DNA of 64,000 nucleotides, taken from assembly GCA_038049695.1 (NCBI GenBank), contig CP142453.1:35315501-35379500 (forward strand), given 5' to 3'. Position numbers and translations under genes: made by a program. This document shows positions 1-11,905 of the stretch, one piece after another. Below the pieces are notes generated by a model. That model did not search any database. It saw only the letters and a list, made by a program, of their open reading frames with translations, and was not told where the DNA came from. This DNA comes from Cinnamomum chago (taxonomy: Eukaryota; Streptophyta; Magnoliopsida; Laurales; Lauraceae). The stretch's first letter is position 1, and every line of letters begins with the position of its first letter.

Positions 1-81
1 TCTCTTCCATAAAACTAGTAATCAATTGAACTTCCTTTCGATCTATGACTAACGTTATTAAAACTTTCATTTTTCTCGCAG

Positions 82-1440
82 GAGTTGGGCACATACAGAT
101 GGTTTCCCACTAACCCCGGCTATGGGCAGTGGGACCTCAACGAGCGACAGATGCAGTGGGTTGCCGATGCCGGGCTATATCATCTGGCTCAGATGAGGTG
201 GATGAGGATTGACCATGCATTGATCATGAGGTTGATCGAACAGTGGAGGCCGGAGACGAACACATTTCATCTCTCATCCAGCGAGGCGACCATCACATTA
301 GAGGACATAGCATACATCTACGACCTACCTATTGATGGTCCACCCATAACGGGCCAGACATACACCCACTACGAGATCGATGATCTATGTCGGGAGCTTC
401 TTGGTGTGGTGCCCCAAATGAAAAAAGACTACAATGGGGTCTCCCTTAAGTTCACATGGCCGGAACGCATCTTCTGTCCCACTCCGGAGGAGTTGAGGGA
501 GAAGGAGAAGCCAAAACCAAAGGGAAAGAAGAAAAAAGGAAAAGGAGATGCGAAGAAGAAGACAACAGAGACCGATGATATATTTAAAACTAGGGCCTAT
601 TTGTTTTTTTTTTTTGTGGCGGGACAGATTCTTTGCAATTCTTCAGGGGCACGAGGCACCTTTTATATTTTAGAGTTGTTTAGGGAGTTTAGGCCCTATT
701 CATGGGCCTCTGCTTGTTTAGCAAACTTGTATAGAATGCTAAACAAGGGTGTATATTGGAAAGGGGTCCAGAGGCGTGAGATGCCCGACCCTACCGATGA
801 GGGGAATGCTGTGAAGAAGAAGTTTTAATCTCTTTCTGGCCTCCTTCAGCTTCTTCAGGTGAGCTTGATATATTTTCCCTTTATACTTTCATTATTTATA
901 TCTTAATATTCTAATGAATCCCTTTCTTTTAACAGATCTGGGCTTACACCAGAGTGAAGATTGGTAGAGGTCTAAGTCCAAGCAACCGCTTAGACCATGA
1001 CATACAGTTTCCCCTCATGGTTACATGGGCGAGCCGACTTTTAGGAATGACCCATCTTACGACCGTGAGAGAAGTACGAAAGCAACTCAATTACATCACA
1101 ACCAAAGAGGTAGAAAGATTTTATTTCAATTTTCCATTAATTTGAATAACTTACTTTAATGGTTCTAACTTACTCAATGCTTCATGCACAGTTTGAGTGG
1201 CAGTTGTATAAGAAATACAGAAAGGATTTTATGAAGCATGTCAGAAGGCTGACAGAGCACTCTTCACAACAGACTCTCCCATTATCTCATACTGGGTGTT
1301 GGAGCGTCACCCTACCCATAGGGTCATGAGGCAATTTGGCCTGAGACAGACGGTGCCTCCACGCTTCGTCAGGCCCATATTCCAGAAAGAAAATAAGGGG
1401 AGATCTGGGATAAGATTGGAGTCTAGTGAATGAGGAGGAG
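82..1440 (+). pseudogene. plant mobile domain (PMD, aminotransferase-like) half of a MULE-borne gene
   Basis: Exon 1 follows a TTTTCTCGCAG acceptor at 71-81, so earlier exons lie off the window. The PMD hallmarks are visible in order: W-x-MRIDHALIMRLIEQWRPETNTFHL, then TITLEDIAYIYDLPIDG, a lysine-rich insert, ARAYLFFFFVAGQILC and the FRPYSWASACLANLYRML segment. Splices supported by frame: donor after 858 (CAG/GTGAGC) to 936 (continues IWAYTRV), and after 1109 to 1192 (continues FEWQLYKKYRKDF). The gene is broken. A stop with frame change interrupts the run near 826-840, and another frame change near 1255-1270 separates it from WVLERHPTHRVMRQFGLRQ. PMD proteins include host silencing factors (MAIL1/MAIN), but many copies ride transposons, as this one does. 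Confidence 0.75.
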
Positions 1441-1989
1441 GTGAAGTCATGGGAAGCTCGGGTAAACAATGTGCTCAAGAGAAAAGGAAAAAAAATCAAA
1501 AGGGGGGAGGATGAAGAAGAATACATGAGATGATATGAGGCGAATACCATCATGCATATTGGCCGTGTCAGGCAATGGGACGAGCCACAAAGGGATCCTC
1601 CCCCAGAGCCCGAAGCCCAAGCTCCTACAGTCTCACAGACCCGAGTATGACGTTCACGCCTTTTGCATCCCTTGCTTTGCTTCACATTGATTTAGTTAAT
1701 ATATTGTCTAACAGGATCCTTTCAATATGTCCATTGCAGGTCTCTCTCTTCCTCGACCACATGGTACGATCATGCGATCGTTCGATCGCTGCAAATGTGG
1801 ACATACCCACCTTCATAACTTCGATTAAGAGAAAGGTCAACAGATTTAGGTCCACATTTGGAACTACGTACCAGGACTATGTCGAGACATGTAGTTCATC
1901 CGATCAGGAAGTTTATGATACTCTCGTAAGGATATAATTAAATTCGAACATTTCATTTTGTGAATTGATGAATGTTTTTTGTGATTTTC

Positions 1990-3427
1990 TCACCATAACT
2001 TGCTTCATTTTGCATACCGTCAAATCGCAAAAGCGTGCAAGGATTAAGAGGAAGTCCTCTAAAAGCCCCGCTAAGAAGCCTCGACCTAGTATTGAGGCTC
2101 CCTTGATGGTAGAGGACTCCCTCATCAAGACATCAGCCTCCCACACTTTGCATGAGGAGCAAAAAAATGAAGCTGATACAAGCAATTTTGACGCATCTTT
2201 TGGTGATGTGGATGACATCCCTATCGAGGATCTTATCTCTGTCTCGCCCGGTCCTCAAGGATACAGCACTCCACCGAAGGGCACTAGCCAGGCAATCATT
2301 GTATCCCCCACACAGGCTAAAATCGATTCTTTGATTTGGAGGTGCAAGCATATACCGAGGCTAAGGAAGATCCCGGATAGGTTTCTAGATTATCAACATC
2401 CATTGCCCCAAACGGTTTATGTTCTAACGGATGTGGAGAATGAACTGTTGATGGATTTCTATAAATATTACATGCATAGGTAACTGCAATTGTTGAAAAG
2501 CCTTCCATAGTAATGCAGTCTTTGTTTGGTTTTTTACTAATTCAACGTCAAAATACTCATTGCATTAACAGGAAAGAGGAGCTGGATATGATTATCTCGT
2601 GCGTCGATTCTAAGTCCCTAAGAGATTTATTAGACGAGGGCACTTGGATGGACCCGGGTATCATATATTTTTGGTTTGAAGTGCTACGGGAAAGGTGCAA
2701 GGATGCATACTTGGCTGACCCTAGTATATGCGTAAGTTCAAAAAAAAATAAAAGCCACTTTGACTTTCTACTCACTTGGTTAAATGTCTTCTCTTGTTTG
2801 ATGTCTGAGATGCTTGTCTTGCAGAGTTACTGGGAAAATGGTCTAAAGAATGGGGATGACATGGCCTTTGGGCCAAAGGGAGAACGTGTAATGGATGCGA
2901 TGGAGTGTAAAACTCTAGTCTACGTGATTCACGCTCACAACCATTGGTCCTTACTCATTGGAAAAGTCGATGAGAACCGTTGAGAGTACTATAACAGTTC
3001 TAAGGGAGAGATCTGGGGCCAAAAGACCTGTGAAAAATTCGTAAGTACATATTTGCTCCTCTTTTGGCAGCATAATGTTTGGATAGTACATAAATTTCAA
3101 AATTGAGGTATCATTCAATTTCACTTTGTTTGGACAAATATTGTGGCTTCAACAACGATTTTTGGATCACGGGTGGTTGGTGCCTATGATGTGGACGATG
3201 ATGACAAAGACGAACATCCCATTTCAAGAAAATGGAAATGATTGCGGGTTGTTTGCCTGTGCATTATCGGAACATTGCATATATCGTCATCCCATCGAGT
3301 TCACCCAATCAGACATCCCGTACTACCGGCGGAGAATTGTCATCGACATATTTGAGCAAAACTGGGTTCGAAATGCTCCAAGGCCTAACCTCCCTCCACT
3401 CCCAATCTTGCCCCTTGACTTGCAGTG
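1990..3427 (+). pseudogene. Ulp1-like C48 cysteine protease half of the same MULE-borne gene
   Basis: After a lysine-rich linker, a Ulp1/SENP-type peptidase core can be read across several exons: PDRFLDYQHPLPQ near 2370-2410, a catalytic-His context AHNHWSLLIGKV near 2935-2967, and the Q...C context IPFQENGNDCGLFACALSEHC near 3210-3280 (Gln and catalytic Cys retained). Frame-consistent introns: 2480-2571 (GT..AG), 2730-2824 and from 3041. A TGA at 2981-2983 stands where the flanking frame (DENR-stop-EYY) stays open on both sides, consistent with TGG to TGA. C48 proteases remove SUMO-type tags; here the gene is transposon cargo and very probably non-functional. Confidence 0.75.
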
Positions 3428-3737
3428 AACAGTTCCTCTGTGCTACATGTGTTGTAATTTTACTTGTAATTGAAATGGTTATGATGTGAATGTTGTGAAT
3501 TCCTAACTTTGGATGTCGATTTCTAACTTGTATATGGGATGTTGATTGAAAGTGGATTGAATCCATGTTTGTATATTGGATGTTTGAGCTCTTTTGTTAC
3601 ACTGTGTTGTTGTATGTATTTTGATGTAAATGTCATAATCTCTGCATATTATTTTTTTTCCTTCTTCATACAGCATCATCACCGACCTTGTACGACTAAA
3701 ACATACTCGAAAATTTACAAGTTCCATCACAAAAATT

Positions 3738-4570
3738 AGGAAACCTGCATTGGTGATGACCTTATTTACAGCGCTAAGGTCATCACCGACCCTGTAACAC
3801 TAAATCCTACTGGAAAAGTTACAACTCTTGGTCAGAAAAAGGGATACCTGCGTCGGTGATGACCTTATTTACAAAGGGTAAGGTCATCGCCGACCCTGTA
3901 GGACTAAATCATAGTTGAAAAGTTACAACTCCATGATGAAAAATTAGGAAACCTGCGTCGGTGATCACCTTATTTACAGCGCTAAGGTCATCGCCGACCC
4001 TGTAACACTAGATCCTACTGGAAAAGTTACAACTCTTAGTTTAAAAATATTGAAACTTACGTCGGTGATAACCTTATTTTACATAGGTAAGGTCATCGCT
4101 GACCCATACTTAGATTTTTTTGCCAAACTGTCTTGAAAAAGTTACAACTCTTGGTTTTAAAATATTGAAATTTGCTTCGGTGGTGGCCTTATTTTACATA
4201 GAAAGTCACCGCCGACCCATACTTAGATTTTTTTGTCAAACCGTCTTGGAAAAGTTACAACTCTTGGTTTAAAAATATTGAAACCTGCGTCGGTGATGAC
4301 CTTATTTTATATAGGTAAGGCCATCGCCGACCCATACTTAGATTTTTTTGCCAAACCGTGTTGGAAAAGTTACAACTCTTGGTTTAAAATATTTAAACCT
4401 GCGTCGGTGATGACCTAATTTTACTTAGGTAAGGTCATCGCCGACCCTATAATCAATTTTTTTCACATTACTCTCCTGAAAAGTTACAATTTTTTGTTAG
4501 AAAAATAGCTAACCTGCGTCGGTGGTGACCTTATTTAACACTACTAAGGTCATCACTGACCCTGTAATGA
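3738..4570. repeat. array of eight ~102-122 bp units, each containing a hairpin
   Basis: Units begin with CCTGCGTCGGTG or close variants near 3745, 3847, 3952, 4056, 4171, 4283, 4398 and 4512. Each holds an imperfect palindrome of about 45 nt: GTCGGTGATGACCTTA, a short AT-rich centre, then TAAGGTCATCGCCGAC. A spacer with GAAAAGTTACAACTCTTGG follows. The array sits between the 3' ends of the two convergent MULE genes. The same palindrome core recurs once at 7980-8025. Function unknown; subterminal transposase-binding sites or a bidirectional termination or small-RNA-producing region are possible. Confidence 0.85.
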
Positions 4571-4904
4571 AACATTCCACGTACATTAGATAAAAATCCA
4601 TGCAGAGTCTTTACGTTGCCATAACTGCATTATATCATCTTCGAGAAAAATATGGGTTCCACACCTCTTTTCAAAAGAAATGATAAATTATACAAAAGCA
4701 TCCAAAAGTGTAAAATATTGTTTCAAAAGAAATGATAATTTATATACAAACTTCCGAAAATGCAACAAAAAACAATACTTCCATGTTAATAGGACAACCC
4801 ATAAACATACATACCAAAAAAAACTTTCCAAGAAACATACCCCAAAACAAAAAAAATTGCATGAGCGTCCCCAAAACAGAAAATTCATAAACGTCATTGT
4901 TGAA

Positions 4905-7465
4905 TTGGCGAATTTTTACAGCTGCCATGGTTGTGACCCCTCTCTTTACAATACGAATAAGTTACGACTCTTCGCTTACGATGTCGATCTTCAACTCGGA
5001 TCCTGTTCTTCTTTGGTTGACCCGGTTGCTTGGTAGCCAATGGTGGGAGGACTCTCCCGATGGTTAAACGTTGTTCTCATTGCTTTCTATCACGGGTCGT
5101 ATGAATTACATCACTGTACGTTCTCTGGTACGTGCTTGTGAGGTATCAGTGCTCGCAATACTCATATGGATTCATATTCCGCGCTTTCATGGCGGCAACA
5201 GCATGGCAACATGGGATCCCAATCACGTCACATTTGCAGCACAAGTATGTCCTGCGATCTAGATTAACTACATCAACATACTCTGAAGATTACACTTGAT
5301 ATTCATTCAATACTGCTATCCTTACCATCAGCCTTCACGATTCTTCCATCTCTGTAGCTAGGTACTTCTCTGCGTATGGTGTTAATATTGAAGTGATGCT
5401 TTGTACTTTAGTGACCGTCTCTGAAAGAATTCCATAAGTTTTGCACGTATCTCTTGCACCTATTTTATAATCTGGAGCACTCGGGTGTCTTTTAGTAGAC
5501 TATTTGTGCACTCAGCAGCATTGCTAGTAAGCATGTCATACCTGTGTCCATAAGCAAATGTCGTTGACCAGAACAGACTGCCGATCGCATAGATGTAATT
5601 ATATGCACGCTCATCTACACTTTTTATGTGGTCCATGCAAGCATCGTACTCACAAGGTCGGTATGACCTCGCCGTGCTCCAAAATTTTCTTATAATGCTA
5701 TGGTCGTTGAAAGCCGCCTTTATGTTTTCGGCTATATGATGGCAACAAAAACAATGTTTTGCGCTTGGCATTATGGCTTGTACTGCAGGAATCAGACCTT
5801 TCTAACGGTCGGATATGATTGTCAGATTTTTTGGCTCACTCAACGACAAGGATGAGTGTATATGAAACCACTCCCAACTATCACGTCGCTCCGCTTCAGC
5901 AAAGGCAAATGCAATGGGGAACAATTGAAGATTTGCATCATGTGTTACAACCACCATTAGCACTCCAGGATATTTGCCACGAAGGTGTGATCCATCCACC
6001 GCTATCAATGGCCTTAGAGAGGTTTGGAATGACCTTAAGCATGGACCGAATGACCAAAAGAAGCGTCTGAATCGTTCATCCTCCCTGATGTCCAATGCAG
6101 TGTACAAACCGGGGTTGGTTCTATGAAACTCGTTGCAATAGAGCGGCAATATCATAAAAGACTCCTCGTACGATCCACGCACTTTGCACAGTGCAAGCTC
6201 CTTTGCCATATCTGCTCTCCTGTATATAATGCGGGTCCCAAACTCAATCTGACATTCATTGATGATCTCCTTTGGCCTAAGATCGTTATTGCATTGCACC
6301 TTCTCTTCAATGAACTCTGCTACTAGCTTCACGGTTGCTTGCCGATGTGCATTTCCCATGAGTGGTTTAGAGCAACAATGTTTGGCATTATACTTTTGAA
6401 CTTTGAAGTATGGACCAGAATCTACCATGGACGCATGTCTACGCCAGGGACAATCTATTCCTTTACAACTCATTGTCACCATCTTCATGTTAGTCCTCTC
6501 TTGTTTCAAGGTGAAGTTGTTGTATATTGCGTACTTTGCTATAGCTCTTCTAAAAGCCTCACGATCAGGAAACTCCATACCTACCCACATCTCCTTACTT
6601 GAACTGGTCCCTTCTTCGGGCACGACATTATCAGGGACCATCGGGTCAACGAGGGGAGCTTTTGAAATGTTGTCTTCTTCATTTCTGCTTTTAGTATCTC
6701 TTTCGACAACTAATTTAATTAGCTCGGCAGCCGCTGAACTTCCATTCCCAACCACATTAGTTGCGGGAGCACCTATGAAGCTGTGCACACTTTCGCTTCC
6801 ATACACATGAAGCATTTCTACAATGATTTGTTCGAACATGGACTCATCATCATCTACAAAATAAGACAATGTTGTTGGGAATTTTATATCGCCAACCGCC
6901 TGTATATCGATCGTGGGAAACTCTTTCAAAGGTGGAGGTGACGGTGGTAGCTTGCCCTTTAATTTATTATCAGGCTTTTCAATGCTAGGAGGGTCTCAAA
7001 TGATTTCGTTTCTTTCATCATGTAAAGACCTGCAATATAGAGTTAGGAAAATAAAAAATTACTTTCGATCCAGGCTGAAAATGTTGAAATATAGTTTTAA
7101 CTTCAAAACATACCTATTGCCACAGGTATGTTGGAAACTGTCTTCATCGCATAGCCTTCTTGAAATGAATATTAATACCCCTTTTGCTTCTCTTCTTGAT
7201 GATTTTAACAAACCATTTATATCATTGTCATCGTCGATATCTATCAACGAAAAAAAATTGTCATTGTGTAGAAGATACTTCAGAGTTAACTCATCGGAAG
7301 TTGTTGACCAACTCGATGCTTCTAAAACAATTTTGGACAACTCCTTAAACATAACATTGCTTGACAGTTATCTCATCTTCTGCCTTCCACCCTTGTAATG
7401 AGGACGATTGAGCTCATATTCAAACTCACCGTCATAGTGAAAGATTACGAGGTGCTCAACGTCTG
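4905..7465 (-). pseudogene. MuDR-type MULE transposase, decayed
   Basis: Reading right to left: an N-terminal PB1-like segment (FHYDGEFEYE and GGRQKMR near 7440-7380, then SKIVLEASSW), broken by an in-frame TAA directly after KMR. Next come the MuDR DNA-binding region (WVGMEFPDREAFRRAIAKY, then MSCKGIDCPWR), the MULE DDE core with LIAVDGSHLRGKYPG (first Asp), TIISDR (second Asp) and NAAECTNSLL (Glu), a SWIM-type zinc finger (CCKCD..GIPCCHAVAAMK near 5220-5160, in another frame) and a C-terminal knuckle (GHNHGSCKN near 4915). A TAG at 5804-5802 falls between DR and KGLIPAVQ, a position usually Gln. The upstream run opens on a non-ATG codon, so the start is in an earlier exon. Catalytic residues survive but the frame does not. 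Confidence 0.85.
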
Positions 7466-8054
7466 CTAGGCTATTAGAACATCATAAAAAACATAAATTA
7501 CTTAGACAATCCTTCTCACGCAATAATGCATGGGGTGTAGATTAAATTTGTGAACATTTTCCTCCTTATTAGAAACTAATTATGTATAAAGTGCTTTGAA
7601 CAGTGCAAAACAGTAAATAGAGCTCCTGTGCAACGTATACCATATTCAATGAAACAAATAATAAACACCATACAATGAAAGAGAATGTGTATCCATGCAT
7701 TGAATGATAGTATATGTATAATATGTTGTCAATAGAAGAGGGGATTGATTTCTAGGGTTCCATCATGTGAAGAGAAGAATTTTCATTACCTCCTTTGTGT
7801 AGACCCTATCTATAGCAAGAGGAGATAGATTGAAAATTAATTGTGACATCAACGATGGAAAAATACAGTAGTCATCATGTTTCACACCTATACAATACTG
7901 AAGGAAGGCGGCATCAGCGTTTTTGGTGAAGTTGGACAAATGAAGCTCGAAATCGGATTATATAGAAGTTAGCGGACAGGGTCATCGCCGACCTTATTCA
8001 GTGTAAATAAGGGCGGCGCTGACCATGTGACAAAATGGTAAAAAGAAATGAAAA

Positions 8055-8960
8055 TCGGGCCCAATTGCTCTATTTGGTGCCCCACTTGCTAAAGTGTTTG
8101 ATTAAGTAACACATCCGGATTAAGTGTTTTTTCCGGTTAAATCCTCTAAATTCTTTTTATACACATCACTATAATTTAAAGATTACATTAGTTCTTTCCA
8201 CACACTCTAAAATTTCCCAAACTATTCATCCCTCCCTTTTCCTCTTTCTTCCCACACACATCCTCATCCCTATCTCTTCATTACCATTTTTTTCATCCTA
8301 GGTTACCTTTTTTTCCATGAAAACTTGTTATGGGGATAGATTATCATTCAATGTAAAGTTTTACAAATAATATTAGTGTTTTTTCATGTATTTAGGTTGC
8401 ATTTTATCCATCATTGCAAGGGTTTTTAACCCAGAAATCGTGATTGTTCGGTCTCTGAGTGGCCGGATAGATTGCAAGTGTTCGGACCTGAGTATCCAAA
8501 CAGTAGACTTTTGTATAATGTTCGGAACATATGTATAATATTTGAAACTATATGTCCGAATAGATGCATTATATTCGGATGTATAGTTCCAAATATATGC
8601 AATATATTCGGATCTGAAAGACCATACATATCGGGAACCTGCAACTCGTCCCAGGCGAGAAAATTTTAACAAAAAAGACAATAAAAAAAAAAGAAACAGA
8701 CATGGAGGAAGATGAGTTGCCCAAGAGAAGAAAATGGAGGAAGATGGAGGAAGTGGAGAGTGAGTTGGGTGGGAGAATCTTTTAGGAAGAAGATGAGCTT
8801 GTGGGTGTGAAAAGAGAATATGTTTTGAGTTTTTGTACGATAATGGATATTTTGGCCATTTCATAAAGGGATAAGAATGTAATAAAAAAAAAAGACAAAT
8901 TCCTTGTGTTTGAAAAGTAAAAATTTGTGTACAAACAGCAGCACCCAATTTTTATGCCCC
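8055..8960. mobile_element. short non-autonomous relic related to the PMD-MULE at 53.2-56.4 kb
   Basis: The right end, read inward on -, contains GGGTGCTGCTGTTTGTACAC (about 8957-8925), which resembles the TIR of the 53.2-56.4 kb element (GGGAGCTGCTATTTGCACATC). A weaker counterpart lies at 8068-8095. Inside are a pyrimidine-rich leader (8200-8320) and a GTTCGG/ATTCGG hairpin array (8446-8630) like the ones flanking that element. No gene remains. Limits are approximate and no TSD was identified. Confidence 0.45.
8446..8640. repeat. GTTCGG/ATTCGG stem-loop array
   Basis: Arms of GTTCGG or ATTCGG type begin near 8446, 8480, 8520, 8573 and 8606, most followed 9-11 nt later by a degenerate inverse (CCGGAT, CCAAAC, CCGAAT, CCAAAT). 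Most spacings are 33-34 bp. It matches the arrays at 53655-53815 and 55953-56045, and in geometry the GCACGG array at 62826. Confidence 0.65.
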
Positions 8961-9163
8961 CAACCCCCATCATTCTTTGACTTTATGTTTCTACAAGTTG
9001 AGAAAAATGAAGAATCAAAGCTAAACATCCAAAAATGTTAACCTTCTCTTTATTCTCTTTAATGGAATTGAATCATGGGAAGATGAAAAATTCTCATTCA
9101 TCACAATAGTAATTCAAATTCTAGAAAAGTCTAACGTGTTATCTACATTGCTACCTTACATCA

Positions 9164-9346
9164 ATTTTTTTTTTTTTTTGCCATCGGAGGGTTCTCAACC
9201 CAAAAGGCTGGACTAATCCCTCTGGGCACAGAGGGAAGCCAAGTAAACTCCCATGTAGTCCCAGTGTGGTAGTGTAGTTTCAAACCCACAACCTCCGAAT
9301 ACAAATCATTGTCCAAGGCCAACTGAGCTACCCCTTGGGGTTATTA
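9164..9346 (-). mobile_element. tRNA-derived SINE with poly(A) tail and TSD
   Basis: On - the element begins CCCCAAGGGGTAGCTCAGTTGG with a Pol III A-box (TAGCTCAGTTGG, 9330-9319) and a B-box-like GGTTTGAAACT (9287-9277). It contains the block GGGATTAGTCCAGCC shared with the SINE at 61.9 kb and ends in a run of A (T at 9165-9179 on +). It is bracketed by a 13 bp duplication with one mismatch: CTACCTTACATCA at 9151-9163 and CTACCTTATATCA at 9347-9359. Confidence 0.85.
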
Positions 9347-9359
9347 CTACCTTATATCA

Positions 9360-10189
9360 TTCCCTCCTAACTTCATATACTTCACCCTTCACCTTCTTAA
9401 TAATGCTAAAATAGATCTTTTGACCAAAAATTCCTATGCATTATATGCAAACCAAAAAACCCTTAGTTTAGTGACCTTACAAATTAAAAGATAGTTGGAT
9501 ATTTAAATTTACTTCAATTGAAAATTCAACCCAGGAAATGTTCTAATGGGTAATTAAGTGGATCTAGTCTGAATCCAATGGGAAAGGAGTAGTTGGTTGT
9601 TAAGAAAGGTACTCAATGGGGCCACCCATAGAAAATGCCACTCAAAGTAAATGCCCACCTAAAATATGGAGCACCCTACAAATTTTTAACTCAACAGGAG
9701 TTGGTTCCACTGAATGATTGACCTTTTGATATAAAAACACCCCATGCAATAGGAAGATATTTATTTTGAATAACTCGAGTTTTTAATAGGTGGACCGCAT
9801 ATGGGCGAGTTCCTCTCCTTCAACTCGGTCCTTCTCTAAACCAAAGCCTAAGAGGAATCGGATTGAACATGTTTGTTTACACGTGGAAGAATAAAGGGGA
9901 GATAGATGTCAAATCATGAGAAAAGGTAAAGGTAAAGTATATTAAATTAAAAAAAAAGAAGCAAAGGTGTGTTAAAATCCTTATTTGGATAGTACGAGTT
10001 GAGAGGAGTATAAATTAAAAATATTTTTTTATCAAAAAAACTTAAACCAAAATTTATCACACTTTTTGTCGTAAAAAAAAGTGGCTTGCATATGAGTAAA
10101 GAGTAAGTGGCAGCACGTCATGAATTTACTTATTCACTCCACTTTTTTCATCTAAACATAAAGTAAAAAACATCGCATCACATAATTAT
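9360..10189. other. intergenic, nothing recognised
   Basis: AT-rich sequence between the SINE and the MULE. No coding signature, terminal repeats or long inverted repeats were seen. Confidence 0.5.
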
Positions 10190-10315
10190 TTTAATCTAGA
10201 GGATTTTACTGGTAAAATCCCAAAATACAATCACATATCCCGAAGGGTCCTGGCAAAATGTGCTACATTGATGGGGTCCGTCAGTACTCAATTCTTTTTT
10301 TTTTTTAAGCTGGGG

Positions 10316-10372
10316 TGAGTGACGCTAGCGTCACTGTGTTTCTGACGACGGTGACGCTAGCGTTGTCGTTCG
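10316..10372. repeat. subterminal GTGACGCTAGCG palindromes
   Basis: Inside the left TIR, GTGACGCTAGCGTCAC (10318-10333) is a perfect palindrome, followed within 20 bp by a second GTGACGCTAGCG. The counterpart near the right end is the 18 bp stem-loop at 13067-13109. Such palindromes just inside MULE ends are candidate transposase-binding or small-RNA-forming sites. Confidence 0.7.
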
Positions 10373-11289
10373 CTAGCCCTATATCTACAAACGTGTCTCA
10401 TTTTTACCATTTCACAATCTGTAACTTCTCCTTCTTCTCTAGATTCTTCTCTAGAGTTACGACGCCGCTTCACCCACCTTCTTCTTTCTCTATAATCCAT
10501 CAACCTTTCTCCAATATCGTACGTCTACACAAAGGTATGTCACACTAGCTACGTTTTTTTCACATGATTTTCGGAGCATTATTTATGTTTGGAGTTCTTA
10601 ATGTATCGTGTATGGTATGAAATGTGTATTGTGTAATTTCTTAGAATTATGTATGTTTGGAGTGTGAGTTCTTCATTTTTTATTTTTTTTGTAAGATATT
10701 ATGTTCATTTTATTCTCTTGGTTACTGAAGAATCACATAGTTTGCACTCACGCACGCTATATGTCTGGTCAAATGTTACAATAGAGGTCCTCCCTTATTA
10801 TTGTGTTCTGTTTGTCTGTTTCATAAAACAAAGTAGATTTGTGGGTATGTCAATTGAGTCCTAGAATCTTTCGTTTAATACTTCCTAGTTAGGGTACTGA
10901 TAAATGAAGACAGTGGCTATATGTTTTTGAACTTGGTTTCATCATATTGTAATCCTTTACCCAATTCATCATATTTAAATCCCTTCTCAACTAGTTCAGT
11001 GACTAAACTAGAAAGCGTGGGGTAGTAATGAAGGCAAGGAATTAATGAGACATTCCAACCAAAAAAATAAAAAATAAAAAATTGAGACATGATTTTTTCT
11101 TGTACACCCCTTGTCTCTTGAAAATCTGAAACTTCCTCATATAGGTTTTTTCCTCCCCTAATGCCCCACTACCTAGTAGAAGTTCAGGCTCGGGTCCACA
11201 TTTGCAATGGACATGATTGGATTCTGGCCTATTTCAATCCCTACTGGTGAAGGCTAGGGCGCAATAACTTTCTTTCGCTCATTCTTCGC

Positions 11290-11905
11290 TAGCAATGTTC
11301 TGCCCTTCTAAGAAATAAATGTCGTTGTCTTCGCATAGATTGACAATATGCATTTCATGACTTTGAACGGGAGGTACTTCGCACTTCACATTATGATTTC
11401 TCCCCAAACAATCAATTTGTTTTCCTCGTAAAGAACGGTTGTTCATCCCAATTGACCTTCAAGATAAACACATGGAAAGAACTACATTAGACATTAACTA
11501 GAAATAGTATTCCACATTATTTAAAATACCTTAAAATTAATTTATGTACCTTGTTTGTTCTCCGATGCGTTTGGCGAAACCAAACGGTCTTCTATTGATG
11601 TACAAATATATCTCATTTGTCTTGTGTTTTGCAAGTGTTAACATGCACTTGATGTCGTTATTATCCTCTATGGCAGCCAATGAAAACAAGTGACCGTTGT
11701 GATGGAGATGATGTATAATTAGTAGGTTCTCGCAAGTGTCCTCCCAATGTGAACTTTCAAGAGCTATGTTCACTAATTCGGGAAATGTTATGTTCCTTTG
11801 AATGGACCTCATTTTCTGTCTTCCGCCTTCGTATACTGGGTGAATCATGTCAAACTTAAATTCCCCGTCGTAGTGGAAAATCCAATCAACTCACCACCCA
11901 ACATC
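11290..11905 (-). pseudogene. MULE transposase N-terminal fragment (PB1-like domain)
   Basis: One open segment on - encodes FHYDGEFKFD, YEGGRQKMRSIQRN, LVNIALESSHWED, HHNGHLFSLAAIEDNNDIKCML and ending INRRPFG (to about 11560). An additional stretch with VQSHEMHIVNLCEDNDIYFLEG lies further down near 11400-11310. The first part matches the N-terminus of the transposase near 7440-7059 but lacks its premature stop. The DNA-binding and DDE core are absent, so it cannot transpose alone. Confidence 0.75.

Larger units (their letters stand above)
1..8040. mobile_element. Mutator-like element carrying PMD/Ulp1 cargo (left end outside window)
   Basis: Two convergent decayed genes lie in one unit: a PMD plus Ulp1 gene on + (82-3427) and a MuDR-type MULE transposase on - (about 7465-4905), separated by an array of palindromic units at 3738-4570. 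A related palindromic motif (GGTCATCGCCGACC, then an inverted GGCGGCGCTGACC) sits at 7980-8025, which I take as the right subterminal region. MULEs carrying Ulp1-like proteases or PMD genes are known in plants (Kaonashi-type and PMD elements). The left terminus lies before base 1 and I saw no TSD, so both limits are inferred. Confidence 0.6.

Noticed and set aside
82..1440. PMD region as a host MAIL1/MAIN-type gene
   Set aside because: It is broken, joined to a Ulp1 domain and adjacent to a MULE transposase, so it is transposon cargo.
8373..8948. 191-codon open frame on -
   Set aside because: It runs through the stem-loop array and TIR of a transposon relic and shows no domain.
9319..9330. 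A-box and B-box sequences as a genuine tRNA gene
   Set aside because: No cloverleaf can be formed; the poly(A) tail and target duplication show a SINE. The same holds at 61.9-62.3 kb.
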